Shown: in pieces, positions 30,677-39,980 of the stretch | Position numbering within the stretch: position 1 is the first letter of the stretch | Layout of the letters: each line of letters begins with the position of its first letter | Assembly: GCA_943322985.2 (NCBI GenBank) | Contig: CALPGA020000006.1 | Location: forward strand, 1 to 64,000 | Source: Candidatus Finniella inopinata | Lineage (GTDB): Bacteria; Pseudomonadota; Alphaproteobacteria; Paracaedibacterales; CAITNM01 | DNA: 64,000 nucleotides | Reading direction: 5' to 3' | Made by a program: the position numbers and the translations under genes | Notes under the pieces: model-generated | Seen by the model: only the letters and a program-made list of their open reading frames with translations | Database searches by the model: none | Told to the model about the DNA's origin: nothing

Positions 30677-33469
30677 CTAAGCATCAAAAAAGTTAAAGGA
30701 AGGGAAAATGGAAGCCCTATTGGTGATGCACTTCACATCAAATAGGTTGAGTATTGTCATCATTCCAGAATCACTAGGGAAATATTGACGAACCGTCTTT
30801 TCAAACATTGATTCATAGCTTTTCAAAATAAAAGAGTTGAAATTCCCTTGATACTTATAGTTGTTTATAAGACTTTTAATAACGATATAATTTCTTGGAT
30901 GCCGATTCTTATTCAAAATTGCAAAAGCATCTTTTAGGAAATATTCAGCGATTTTGTAATTACCCATTAGTGAGTTGATTCGCCCTATATAGTTTTTGCA
31001 AAACCCCACTTGTACAGAATTTTCACCAGCTAATTTTGTGTATGTTTTTAGCATCCTATCTAAAATGCTGAGCGCTTTCGAATATTCGTGCAAATTTATA
31101 TAAACCCGCACTAATCTTTCTAATGCCCACGATACAGATATATGATCTTTTTCACCATTTTCAATAAAAATATCTGCGTACTCTTTAACGACAGCTTCAG
31201 CAGTAAGCCAATCACCTGTGATACTAGCACTTGTTAAAGCTTTGTATATCAACGCCCATCCCATTTCACGATTCTGAGGTGTGTAGTACTTTTTGTATAC
31301 TTCGACCCCTTTGTCAATTAACTGTTTTGATTGATTTAAGTCCCATAAGTAATAATACAAAATACCAAGGTTCAAATTAACCCAAGCTACTTCAATTTCA
31401 TTTTTCCCAGGGTATTTACTATGGATATCCAAACTTTTCTCAAGCAAAATTTTTGCTTTCTTGTAATCACCAATGCGCCGGTAAAAACGTCCCATATTCG
31501 CAAAAACCCAAGCAGTTTTGGGATGCTCTGATCCATAGTGCTCTTGATAAATTTCTAAGCTTTTTTGCAAATAATGTTCAGTTTTATGATAATCACCTAA
31601 TCGTCTATAAAAATTGCCTAAATGCACTAAAATCCATACGCACTGCACAGGATTTTCTTTTTGGTAGTATTTTTGATACTTATCTAAGCTTTCCTCAAAA
31701 AATTTACGTTGTCTTTCAACATCAGACTTACTTAAAACACCCAATTGCCCTAGAACCCATGCCACTTTTGGATGAGCATTGGGATAGTGTTTTTTGTAAA
31801 CAACCAAACTATTTTCTAATAAAATTTTTGATTGACTCTGATTTACTTGCTTGATTATATCAATATTTGCAATTTTTACATTCAAATTTGCAAGGGCAAT
31901 TTTGTTTAAAATATTATCGTGACTAACTAAAACTAAAAGATGCGGCAGTAAGAGTTGTAGAGACTGCAAATCTTGTTCTACAAGAAGTTTATCAGCATAT
32001 TTTTCGATGCTCTCTGTTATATTTTCCACTTTGTTTTGTTGCTTCATAGTTTTTAAAATTTGCAAGAAATAAGAACGTACAACTGTTTGTGTGGCACTAT
32101 GTAAACTAATGGTTTTTCCACAACAACTGAGTAAAAAATGCTTTTGCAAAGCATGTAAGAACTTATCAACAGTGACAGGATTTTTATAAAAATCTAAAAT
32201 TTCTCGTGGAATATTTTTTGCATCAATCACACTCAGTAAAAGTAGTAAATCAAAAAAATCTTGATCTTCTGCTAACAAGTTTTTCACTGATAACCCAATA
32301 ATATTAAAACGAGTCTTCGTGTAATTCCCCACGTCCTTTAAAATGTCCGTTTGAGCCTCGCTAAATTGCATACTATTTTCCTGCATTCGGCTTAAGTATT
32401 CTTGAGAAGAAATCGACACTGTTTTTAAGTAATGTGCAGCTGTGGAAATGTCCAAGGGATATGGCGGCAAACTATCAAGAAAATGCTGTTCTTCTTTTGA
32501 TACATCTCCTTGAAGAGATAGAATTTTGCTATACAATTGTATCTTTTCCTTATGATCAAGCTCTGAAACTTCTATCACTGCTCCAGACATATTATTTACC
32601 GAATCACAAGTTGTTAAAATAATCTTACCCTTTCCCCAGATAGTTGAATCGTGGGGTAAATAACCTTGAATATTTTTAGTATCAGTAACGTTATCAAATA
32701 TTAAAAGCCAATCAGGATTGAGTGATAATTTTTCCTTAAGCATCTGTAATAATGTTGATTCATATTGTGGTGTGTTACGAATTTTTTGCAGGCTTTGATA
32801 CCCTGACGTGTCCCTTTCCTTGTGAAGTATTGCAATCAGAAGTTTTTCAAAAGAAATAAGAATACTTTCTTTACTACTTGCGCAAATTTCCCAAATTAAC
32901 CCTTCGTGATATTTCTTTGCGTAACTACGAGCTATAATCGTTTTTCCTGCACCTGCAACTCCTTTTAAAGCAATTATTTTAATACCATCGTGACTTTTTG
33001 AAAACTGATGTTTAATTTCCTTCAGTAAATTTTGACGTTCTAAAAACGCCAGTTTATTAGGCAAAAGCAGATCATCTTTTATAGTTGATTTTTCATGAAA
33101 AAATAAAAATTTCATTAAGAAAACACATACTAAAACACTCGCAAAAGCTGCAAACCACACAAAATTTATAGAAGATTTTTTTGAAGAATTTTGATGTATT
33201 AATTCATTGGACTGAATAATTGGTGAAAAATCTTTCCCAAGAATTTTTGTGTAATGTTGCTGCACTGATTGCAACATATTAGCTTCAACAATTTGGTCTA
33301 TTAAATGCTCTCGTGAAGTGCAATTCGTCTTAAGCATAAGATTTCTAATATGCGTTTCCACAGTTTTAGGAGAGATTTTTAATAAAGATGCCGTTTTTTT
33401 TACACCACGCCCATTTAAAAGGCAGGAAACAACATCTAGTTCTCGTGCGGTTAACAAACTTAGAGACAT
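30677..33469 (-). CDS. LuxR-type HTH - TM - NB-ARC-like STAND ATPase - TPR protein (start chosen at MSLSLLTAREL)
   Basis: LTARELDVVSCLLNGRGVKKTASLLKISPKTVETHIRNLM (LuxR HTH); INFVWFAAFASVLVCVFLMKFLFF (TM); ALKGVAGAGKTIIARSYAKKY (Walker A); WLLIFDNVTD (Walker B); repeated ~42-aa TPRs. Confidence 0.85.
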   Translation of the reverse strand: MSLSLLTARELDVVSCLLNGRGVKKTASLLKISPKTVETHIRNLMLKTNCTSREHLIDQIVEANMLQSVQQHYTKILGKDFSPIIQSNELIHQNSSKKSSINFVWFAAFASVLVCVFLMKFLFFHEKSTIKDDLLLPNKLAFLERQNLLKEIKHQFSKSHDGIKIIALKGVAGAGKTIIARSYAKKYHEGLIWEICASSKESILISFEKLLIAILHKERDTSGYQSLQKIRNTPQYESTLLQMLKEKLSLNPDWLLIFDNVTDTKNIQGYLPHDSTIWGKGKIILTTCDSVNNMSGAVIEVSELDHKEKIQLYSKILSLQGDVSKEEQHFLDSLPPYPLDISTAAHYLKTVSISSQEYLSRMQENSMQFSEAQTDILKDVGNYTKTRFNIIGLSVKNLLAEDQDFFDLLLLLSVIDAKNIPREILDFYKNPVTVDKFLHALQKHFLLSCCGKTISLHSATQTVVRSYFLQILKTMKQQNKVENITESIEKYADKLLVEQDLQSLQLLLPHLLVLVSHDNILNKIALANLNVKIANIDIIKQVNQSQSKILLENSLVVYKKHYPNAHPKVAWVLGQLGVLSKSDVERQRKFFEESLDKYQKYYQKENPVQCVWILVHLGNFYRRLGDYHKTEHYLQKSLEIYQEHYGSEHPKTAWVFANMGRFYRRIGDYKKAKILLEKSLDIHSKYPGKNEIEVAWVNLNLGILYYYLWDLNQSKQLIDKGVEVYKKYYTPQNREMGWALIYKALTSASITGDWLTAEAVVKEYADIFIENGEKDHISVSWALERLVRVYINLHEYSKALSILDRMLKTYTKLAGENSVQVGFCKNYIGRINSLMGNYKIAEYFLKDAFAILNKNRHPRNYIVIKSLINNYKYQGNFNSFILKSYESMFEKTVRQYFPSDSGMMTILNLFDVKCITNRASIFPSFNFFDA

Positions 33470-33586
33470 AAATACCAATTTATTTTTAAGATGTAGATTG
33501 CTTACAAAATGCGCCCCACATATAAGCACAATTAAGCCATTCGTAGCAAGAGAAGATGAACACCACTGCGATATAATTAGTCTCAG

Positions 33587-33662
33587 GGTATTGGTTTTTA
33601 TTTTAGGTCTGACACCCAACCTTCACAATTAAAGTGTCAGGCCTAAAATAAAAACTAATACC
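33587..33662. repeat. 29-bp inverted repeat / hairpin with 18-nt loop
   Basis: GGTATTGGTTTTTATTTTAGGTCTGACAC (33587-33615) vs GTGTCAGGCCTAAAATAAAAACTAATACC (33634-33662). Confidence 0.9.
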
Positions 33663-33714
33663 TAACCAAACTGTCTCACATACCTAAAAAAGATAATTAA
33701 GCAATCTTATTTTT

Positions 33715-33738
33715 TATTAGTTTTTATTTTTAGGATCT
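33715..33738. repeat. Third, partial copy of the inverted-repeat arm
   Basis: TATTAGTTTTTATTTTTAGGATCT resembles TATTGGTTTTTATTTTAGGTCT. Confidence 0.5.
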
Positions 33739-34119
33739 ATTTATTATTTTTTTCATTAAACCTTGAAATTTTATTTGATCGAAATATCCTAAACTTAATG
33801 CCTCACTATCGATAGTGGCCAAATATATTTCTTGATTTTGGTGTTTAACAATCATCTTTACGATGTTGCCTTCGTTACTTTTAGTAGGGTCAACGCTCAA
33901 AAACCCAGACCATCCCTTTACTGGTTTTTCACGATTATTCTTAAGAGGCGTTATTTTGAACGCTTTAGTTTCATAACAATTAAGTATTTCAATTTTGTGA
34001 TTTTGAACTGTCTGACACGCGCCCCTTTTTAATGCCTGGCACTTATCTTCATTGGATATACTATAGCCTTTAACACATGTTAATAGCATGGCTATTGTTA
34101 TTAATTTCGCTTTTTTCAT
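33730..34119 (-). CDS. Orphan small exported protein
   Basis: Signal peptide MKKAKLITIAMLLTCVKGYS; 129 aa. Confidence 0.5.
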   Translation of the reverse strand: MKKAKLITIAMLLTCVKGYSISNEDKCQALKRGACQTVQNHKIEILNCYETKAFKITPLKNNREKPVKGWSGFLSVDPTKSNEGNIVKMIVKHQNQEIYLATIDSEALSLGYFDQIKFQGLMKKIINRS

Positions 34120-34210
34120 ATTATGTTTTCCTTTTTAAATTTAATGCGAATGCGTTTGCACAGTCCTTATTTAAAAGGTTAAAAAAATAAAACATAGCGA
34201 GAAAAATACC

Positions 34211-34229
34211 CTAAGGGAAAATCCCTGAA
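34211..34229. promoter_or_regulatory. Candidate operator palindrome CTAAGGGAAAATCCCTGAA
   Basis: AGGGA-AAA-TCCCT inverted repeat; matches 30658-30676 at 16/19. Confidence 0.5.
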
Positions 34230-34359
34230 TAGTTTTTGCGTTTCTAGTTAATGATGAAAGTGAGAGCGTTTTTATAACATGGTGTTTGTGTAGAAAGTAT
34301 GTTAAATCTCAGTCGTTATACATTTTTAACTAATCCGTCCAAAAGAAGTCTTACGTCTA

Positions 34360-35082
34360 ATGTGGCAAGCAACTGTTTATACTCTTTTTCCAGATATGTT
34401 TCCTGGGCCATTAGGGCAGTCTATTGCCGGTAAATCTATGCAACAAGGAATTTGGAAGTTAAACGCGGTCAATATTCGTGACTTTGCATTGGATAAACAT
34501 AAGACCGTAGATGATACCAGTTATGGAGGCGGCACAGGCATGGTAATGCGCCCTGACGTAATTCATTCGGCACTTTCTGCGCACGCACAGCCCGGCACAA
34601 AGCTTATTTATGCATCCCCTAAGGGTAAGCCGCTTACACAATCCATGATTCGTTCGTGGCTAGCTGATTACCCAAATGGAATTGGCATACTATGCGGACG
34701 TTATGAAGGCGTTGATCAACGCGTGCTTAATCAATGGCATGAAACTCATGGCCTTGAAGATATAAGCATTGGAGATTATGTATTGTCTGGAGGAGAGCTT
34801 GCAGCACTTGCTATGCTTGATGCTTGCGTCCGACTTCTACCCGGCGTTTTAGAAAAACCAGACGCCACAACTATTGAAAGTTTTGAACTGGACTTACTAG
34901 AATACCCGCAGTATACTAAACCCCAAATTTGGAATAATACGGTCGTGCCGGATGTGCTGCTTTCTGGCGACCATAAGTCTATTGCCGCATGGCGCTTAAA
35001 AGAAGCAGAAACAATAACACAAAGCCGTCGACCTGATCTCTGGCAACGATATAAAGCCAATCAAAAGCCGGTTAAAAAATAA
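34360..35082 (+). CDS. trmD: tRNA (guanine-N1)-methyltransferase
   Basis: TLFPDMFPGPLGQSIAGKSMQQG, DDTSYGGGTGMVM, LCGRYEGVDQRV, SIGDYVLSGGELAALAMLDAC. Confidence 0.97.
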   Translation: MWQATVYTLFPDMFPGPLGQSIAGKSMQQGIWKLNAVNIRDFALDKHKTVDDTSYGGGTGMVMRPDVIHSALSAHAQPGTKLIYASPKGKPLTQSMIRSWLADYPNGIGILCGRYEGVDQRVLNQWHETHGLEDISIGDYVLSGGELAALAMLDACVRLLPGVLEKPDATTIESFELDLLEYPQYTKPQIWNNTVVPDVLLSGDHKSIAAWRLKEAETITQSRRPDLWQRYKANQKPVKK

Positions 35083-35094
35083 AAGGAAGTGTTC

Positions 35095-35526
35095 ATGAAT
35101 ATTATTCAACAAGTTGAAAAAGCCCAATTAGAAAGACTATCAATTGACAAAGTAATTCCTGACTTTCGTACAGGCGATTCTTTACGCGTGCTAGTAAAAG
35201 TTATTGAAGGTGAGCGTCAGCGTCACCAGCCTTTTGAAGGTGTAGTTATTGGCCGCAAAAATAGCGGTGTAAAATCTACTTTTAGAGTTCGTAAAATTTC
35301 TTATGGTGAAGGTGTTGAGCGCGTTTTCTCACTTTATTCACCAAACATTAAAATTGAAGTTACTCGTCGTGGCGATGTTCGTCGCGCTAAGCTGTACTAT
35401 TTGCGTGATCGTCGCGGCAAAAGCGCACGTATCGCAGAACGTGCATACCGCGCTGAACCAAAAATTGCAGCAGCACCTGTTGCGACTGCTGCTCCAGTTG
35501 AAGCAAAAGCTCCTGAAGCAGAATAA
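35095..35526 (+). CDS. rplS: 50S ribosomal protein L19 (start chosen at MNIIQQ)
   Basis: [58 protein letters not shown]. Confidence 0.96.
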   Translation: MNIIQQVEKAQLERLSIDKVIPDFRTGDSLRVLVKVIEGERQRHQPFEGVVIGRKNSGVKSTFRVRKISYGEGVERVFSLYSPNIKIEVTRRGDVRRAKLYYLRDRRGKSARIAERAYRAEPKIAAAPVATAAPVEAKAPEAE

Positions 35527-35546
35527 AAAGGTCGAAGATATTAAAA

Positions 35547-35575
35547 TAAAACCCAGCCTTGTGCTGGGTTTTTTC
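35547..35575 (+). terminator. Terminator of rplS
   Basis: aaaacccagccttgtgctgggtttttt. Confidence 0.85.
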
Positions 35576-35690
35576 GTAGTTGAATAATTACCACAATCAG
35601 GAAAAATCAACTAAATCAAGTTTTAATTACAAACTCACATAATAATATTTGTGCTATACATTACCGGTTATAAAATTTATAGGAATTATC

Positions 35691-36353
35691 ATGAAAAAAA
35701 TAATTTTCACTGCTGTTATCGGCAGCTTATTAGCTACGGCACAAGCTGCAGCTCCTTCTTCATTTTCTGCTGGACTTGGCGTAAGCACGCTTGGTATTGG
35801 CGCGAATGTAGGATACAAAATCAACAACTCCTTCAAAGTTCGTGGTGTTACGAATTACTTTAAATTTAATAAATCAGTAAAAGATGGGGACATTACACTA
35901 AAAGGTAAACTGCGTCTTTTCACTATTGGACTTCTTGGCGACTGGCACTTTTTGCAAAATGGATTACGCTTAACTGGTGGTTTAGTATATAACGGCAACC
36001 AACTAAATATCACAGCTACACCAAGCAATAGCCACAGCTATAATGGCGTAACTTATACTCCTCAACAAATTGGAACAGTAAAAGGAAATATTAAATTTCG
36101 CCCTATAGCTCCGTACTTAGGACTTGGATTTGATAGTGGACACGAAAGCGCTTCTGGATTTAGCTTTAATGCAGATGCTGGTGTGCTATTCCAAGGTAAT
36201 GCTCGCGGAAAAATCAAGAGCATTTCTGGTACACTTGCAAATAATGCCACAGCAATTGAAAACGTAAAAAATGACGCTGTAAAAGCAATTAATAAAAAGA
36301 GCTTAATAAAGTACTACCCCGTAATTTCTTTGGGCGTAAGCTACAAGTTCTAG
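35691..36353 (+). CDS. Outer-membrane beta-barrel protein (start chosen at MKKIIFTAV)
   Basis: Signal peptide MKKIIFTAVIGSLLATAQA; C-terminal ISLGVSYKF. Confidence 0.75.
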   Translation: MKKIIFTAVIGSLLATAQAAAPSSFSAGLGVSTLGIGANVGYKINNSFKVRGVTNYFKFNKSVKDGDITLKGKLRLFTIGLLGDWHFLQNGLRLTGGLVYNGNQLNITATPSNSHSYNGVTYTPQQIGTVKGNIKFRPIAPYLGLGFDSGHESASGFSFNADAGVLFQGNARGKIKSISGTLANNATAIENVKNDAVKAINKKSLIKYYPVISLGVSYKF

Positions 36354-36361
36354 TAACACAA

Positions 36362-36391
36362 TAGTCCTCTTGCAATAAATGCAAGGGGACT
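36362..36391. terminator. Hairpin between convergent OMP and murB genes
   Basis: tagtcctcttgcaataaatgcaaggggacta, 12-bp stem with one G.U. Confidence 0.5.
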
Positions 36392-36394
36392 ATA

Positions 36395-37321
36395 CTACGC
36401 AGCTCTACCAATTCTGATAATTTCCCACTCAAGCTCTTGTTCAGAAATTTGTCTGACTTTTTGACGAACCAATTCACCTAATCGTTCTAGCTCATCAGCC
36501 GTAGCACCGCCTGTGTTTAGCATGAAATTACAGTGCTTGTCTGACATTTTAGCAGCACCAATTTCCATACCACGGCACCCTGCTTTATCAATTAATTCCC
36601 AGGCTTTTACGTGATCAGGATTTTTAAAAGTACTGCCGCCAGTGCGCCCCTTAGTAGGTTGGCTTTCTTCGCGTAATTGTAAATACTGTTGGATATTCTG
36701 TTGAATGTTCACAGCATCGCCTTCAGTTACTTTAAAGGCTGCTCGAACAATCACGCAGCCTATTGGCAATACTGATTTTCTATAGCTCATATTTAATTCA
36801 TGGGGAAAAAGCTTATGAAGCATTCCCTGATCATCAACTATTTCAACCCAGGAAAGAACATCTTTCACTTCAAATTCGTAGCACCCTGCATTCATGGCAA
36901 CTGCGCCGCCTATGGCACCTGGAATTGTTACCAAAAACTCAACACCGCTCATGCCATGTTGCATTGCAAACATAGCGACGGTTCTATCTAATGCTGCTGC
37001 ACCTACAACCAATTCATTGTCTTGGACAGTAATTTCTGAGAAACCTCTGCCCAGTTTAATGACGACACCTTCATAACCACCATCACGAACCAACACATTT
37101 GAACCAGCCCCAAGTAAAAAACATGGTAAGTCAGATGGTTTGTTTTTTAAAAAATATTGTAGATCAGAAACATTTTCAGGTTTATATAATACCTCAGCCG
37201 GGCCACCAACCTGAAACCAAGTTAAGCCAGATAAAAGCGTCCCAAAGCTGTAACGCCCACGCACAGCAGGCAAAACAGCTTGAAAATTCAGACCAACGTT
37301 TTTTTTTGCAACAGTAACCAT
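36395..37321 (-). CDS. murB: UDP-N-acetylenolpyruvoylglucosamine reductase
   Basis: TWFQVGGPAEVLYKP, GAGSNVLVRDGGYEGVVIKLG, IPGAIGGAVAMNAGCY, GGSTFKNPDHVKAWELIDKAGCRG. Confidence 0.95.
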   Translation of the reverse strand: MVTVAKKNVGLNFQAVLPAVRGRYSFGTLLSGLTWFQVGGPAEVLYKPENVSDLQYFLKNKPSDLPCFLLGAGSNVLVRDGGYEGVVIKLGRGFSEITVQDNELVVGAAALDRTVAMFAMQHGMSGVEFLVTIPGAIGGAVAMNAGCYEFEVKDVLSWVEIVDDQGMLHKLFPHELNMSYRKSVLPIGCVIVRAAFKVTEGDAVNIQQNIQQYLQLREESQPTKGRTGGSTFKNPDHVKAWELIDKAGCRGMEIGAAKMSDKHCNFMLNTGGATADELERLGELVRQKVRQISEQELEWEIIRIGRAA

Positions 37322-37366
37322 TGATTAATATTTCTACGTTATTGTTAAATTAACCCGAAAGGGACT

Positions 37367-37406
37367 CGGCTCAAAACGGCGTGTTCCCCTCGCACTTTTT
37401 GAGCCG
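37367..37406. repeat. Inverted repeat CGGCTCAAAA-N20-TTTTGAGCCG between murB and murC
   Basis: Perfect 10-bp arms. Confidence 0.7.
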
Positions 37407-37410
37407 CTTG

Positions 37411-38892
37411 TTATAAAATGTTCTCATTTACCGCTTTTAAAGCGAGTTGAAAAGTTTGTTCTAAGTCATGCACTAAATCAACTGCCCAAGTGGTAATGCT
37501 TCCAGCACCCATACAAAGAATCATATCTCCCGGCTCTAAAAAGGGCGTTAGCAAACCAGCCAAAGAAGATGGATACTCAAAATAACGAACCAATATACCT
37601 TTTTCAGCAATACTATTCGCCAAATCTTCACCCGTAACACCATTTGGTGTTTCACCAGCTGTATATACTGGAGCAACCAAAACTTGCTCACAACCATCAA
37701 AGCAATTAACAAAGTCTTCAAATAAGTCTTTTAATCGTGAATAACGGTGTGGCTGTACGACTGCATATATTTTTCCTTTAGCAGCTTGCTTAGCCGAAGA
37801 AATAACTGCACGAATTTCAGCTGGGTGATGAGCATAATCATCAATAATTCTTACACCATGCACACTTCCAACTTGTGTAAATCGTCGCTTTATCCCCTTA
37901 AAGGTCTTAAAGGCATGACGTAAAACTGCATCAGAAATGCCTAGCTCTTGAGCGATGGCTACAACTGCTAACGCGTTTTGAACATTATGTTTGCCCATCA
38001 TTGGTAAATATATATCTTTTAAAATAGCAGGGAGCGCCGTAACATTTTCGCCCACATAATTTTCCAGTTCACGTTGCTTTTCTAAGTAATCAGGTTTGAT
38101 TACGACATCAAAAACAACACCATCGAAATTAAACTTAACATTTTGCGCTGAAACATCCGCATTTTCATTAAAACCGTAAGTCACAATGCGACGGTCTGCA
38201 ATTTCTTCTGCAAGTTTTTGAACTGTTGGGTGATCAACACACAATACGCCTAATCCATAAAATGGAACATTTCTTACAAAGTGACGGAAAGCTGCATACA
38301 AAGATTCAAAATCTCCATAGTGCTCCATATGTTCTGGATCAATGTTGGTAACCACAGCAATGGTTGCCGGAAGTCTAGTAAAGCTACCGTCGGATTCATC
38401 AGCTTCTACAACAGCCCAATTGCTTTTACCTAAACGTGCGTTGGTATTATATTCGTTAATAATGCCACCATTTACAATCGTAGGGTCCATACCTGCTGCA
38501 TCAATCAACCATGCCAACAAAGATGTGGTAGTGGTCTTACCATGAGTCCCGCCGACGGCCAATGACAAACGACCACGCATAATTTCCGCCAGCATTTCTG
38601 AACGATGCATAACAGGAATACGCAAACGACGCGCCTCAAGAAGTTCGATATTGTCAGGCCTAACAGCTGTTGAAATAACGACAGCCTGTACCTTGGATAA
38701 ATTTTGAATATCATGACCTATAAATACAGGTATTCCCAAAGACTGAAGTCTTTTTGTGTTATAGCTTTCAGCTATATCAGCGCCTTGAACTTTGAAACCA
38801 CTTTGGTGAAGCACTTCGGCAATGCCGCTCATACCAATACCACCAATTCCAATAAAATGAAGTGCGCGTGTTTGACCAGGTAAAATATTCAT
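37411..38892 (-). CDS. murC: UDP-N-acetylmuramate-L-alanine ligase
   Basis: HFIGIGGIGMSGIAEVL, VGGTHGKTTTTSLLAWL, DDYAHHPAEI. Confidence 0.97.
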   Translation of the reverse strand: MNILPGQTRALHFIGIGGIGMSGIAEVLHQSGFKVQGADIAESYNTKRLQSLGIPVFIGHDIQNLSKVQAVVISTAVRPDNIELLEARRLRIPVMHRSEMLAEIMRGRLSLAVGGTHGKTTTTSLLAWLIDAAGMDPTIVNGGIINEYNTNARLGKSNWAVVEADESDGSFTRLPATIAVVTNIDPEHMEHYGDFESLYAAFRHFVRNVPFYGLGVLCVDHPTVQKLAEEIADRRIVTYGFNENADVSAQNVKFNFDGVVFDVVIKPDYLEKQRELENYVGENVTALPAILKDIYLPMMGKHNVQNALAVVAIAQELGISDAVLRHAFKTFKGIKRRFTQVGSVHGVRIIDDYAHHPAEIRAVISSAKQAAKGKIYAVVQPHRYSRLKDLFEDFVNCFDGCEQVLVAPVYTAGETPNGVTGEDLANSIAEKGILVRYFEYPSSLAGLLTPFLEPGDMILCMGAGSITTWAVDLVHDLEQTFQLALKAVNENIL

Positions 38893-38921
38893 TTAATTAT
38901 TATGCAGAAAAAGGTTACTTC

Positions 38922-39980
38922 TTATAGATAGCTATCCTGTGAGAAACTTTCAACCCAATCGCTTAAATCTTCTGCTGCATCAGGTTTTGCTAAGTGGTGA
39001 ATAGCCTCACTCATTGCCGCTAAAATTTTTCTATGTTTCATTGCGTTTTCAATAAGTTGTGCTAAAGCTGTCGGGGTTAACTCGGATTCATTTATCACCC
39101 AAGCACCACCTGCGTTTACTATTTGACGAGCATTTTCACCTTGATCATTATCTTTAGAAATAGCCAAGGGAACAAAAATTGCAGGAACTCCAAGGCAAGT
39201 TAATTCAGCAATAGTAGAAGCACCAGCACGACAAATTGCTAAATCAGCATTGCGTAATCTACTTGGCATATCACTAAAAAAACTTTCCAGAGTTGAGCTT
39301 ATTTTTAGTCGATCATAAATATTTTTAACATCGCTTAATTGTTCATGACGACATTGCTGCGTAACCATAAGTTGTTCCTGTAAAGATTCCGGCAACAATT
39401 CAAGCGCTTTTGGAATAACATCTGAAAATAGCTTTGCTCCCTGGCTACCACCAACAACACAAATATGAAATTTTTCATGAGTATCTGCTCTGGGCGTGGT
39501 CATTGCCATGCGTACAAGTTTTCGCACAGGGTTACCAGTCCAAATCGCTGAGTTTGGCGCACCAAGCGTAGGTGAAAAACTTATCGCCAAGCCTTTAGCA
39601 AAACGTTGCAAAAGTTTATTTGCCCGACCAAGTACGGCATTTTGTTCGTGTAACAGTGTTTTTTTCAGTAGTAACTGAGCGGCAATCATACCAGGGAAAG
39701 AAGGGTATCCGCCAAAACCAACAGCAATTGTGACGTGATTTTTTTTTATAAACCAAAGGGCTTTAAAAATTCCTTTAAGCATAGTGAATAGGTATATAAA
39801 AATATTATCACGTCGTACATTCAATACTTCTATAGCGTCAAAATATTCATAGTTCACAAAATTCATCGCTCTAGAATCGGTCAGAAGCGCTAATTTATAG
39901 CCGCGCTTTTTTAAAGCTGAGGCTAATCCTTCAGCAGGAAATACATGACCACCTGTTCCACCAGCACACAAAACAATCAC
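38922..39980 (-). CDS. murG: UDP-GlcNAc transferase MurG
   Basis: LCAGGTGGHVFPAEGLASALKKRG, LLHEQNAVLGRANKLL, GGSQGAKLFSDVIP. Confidence 0.95.
   Translation of the reverse strand: MIVLCAGGTGGHVFPAEGLASALKKRGYKLALLTDSRAMNFVNYEYFDAIEVLNVRRDNIFIYLFTMLKGIFKALWFIKKNHVTIAVGFGGYPSFPGMIAAQLLLKKTLLHEQNAVLGRANKLLQRFAKGLAISFSPTLGAPNSAIWTGNPVRKLVRMAMTTPRADTHEKFHICVVGGSQGAKLFSDVIPKALELLPESLQEQLMVTQQCRHEQLSDVKNIYDRLKISSTLESFFSDMPSRLRNADLAICRAGASTIAELTCLGVPAIFVPLAISKDNDQGENARQIVNAGGAWVINESELTPTALAQLIENAMKHRKILAAMSEAIHHLAKPDAAEDLSDWVESFSQDSYL

Noticed and set aside
33470-33619. N-terminal extension of the LuxR-STAND ORF to 33619
   Set aside because: The extension runs into the inverted repeat; the conserved HTH begins just after the internal Met at 33469.
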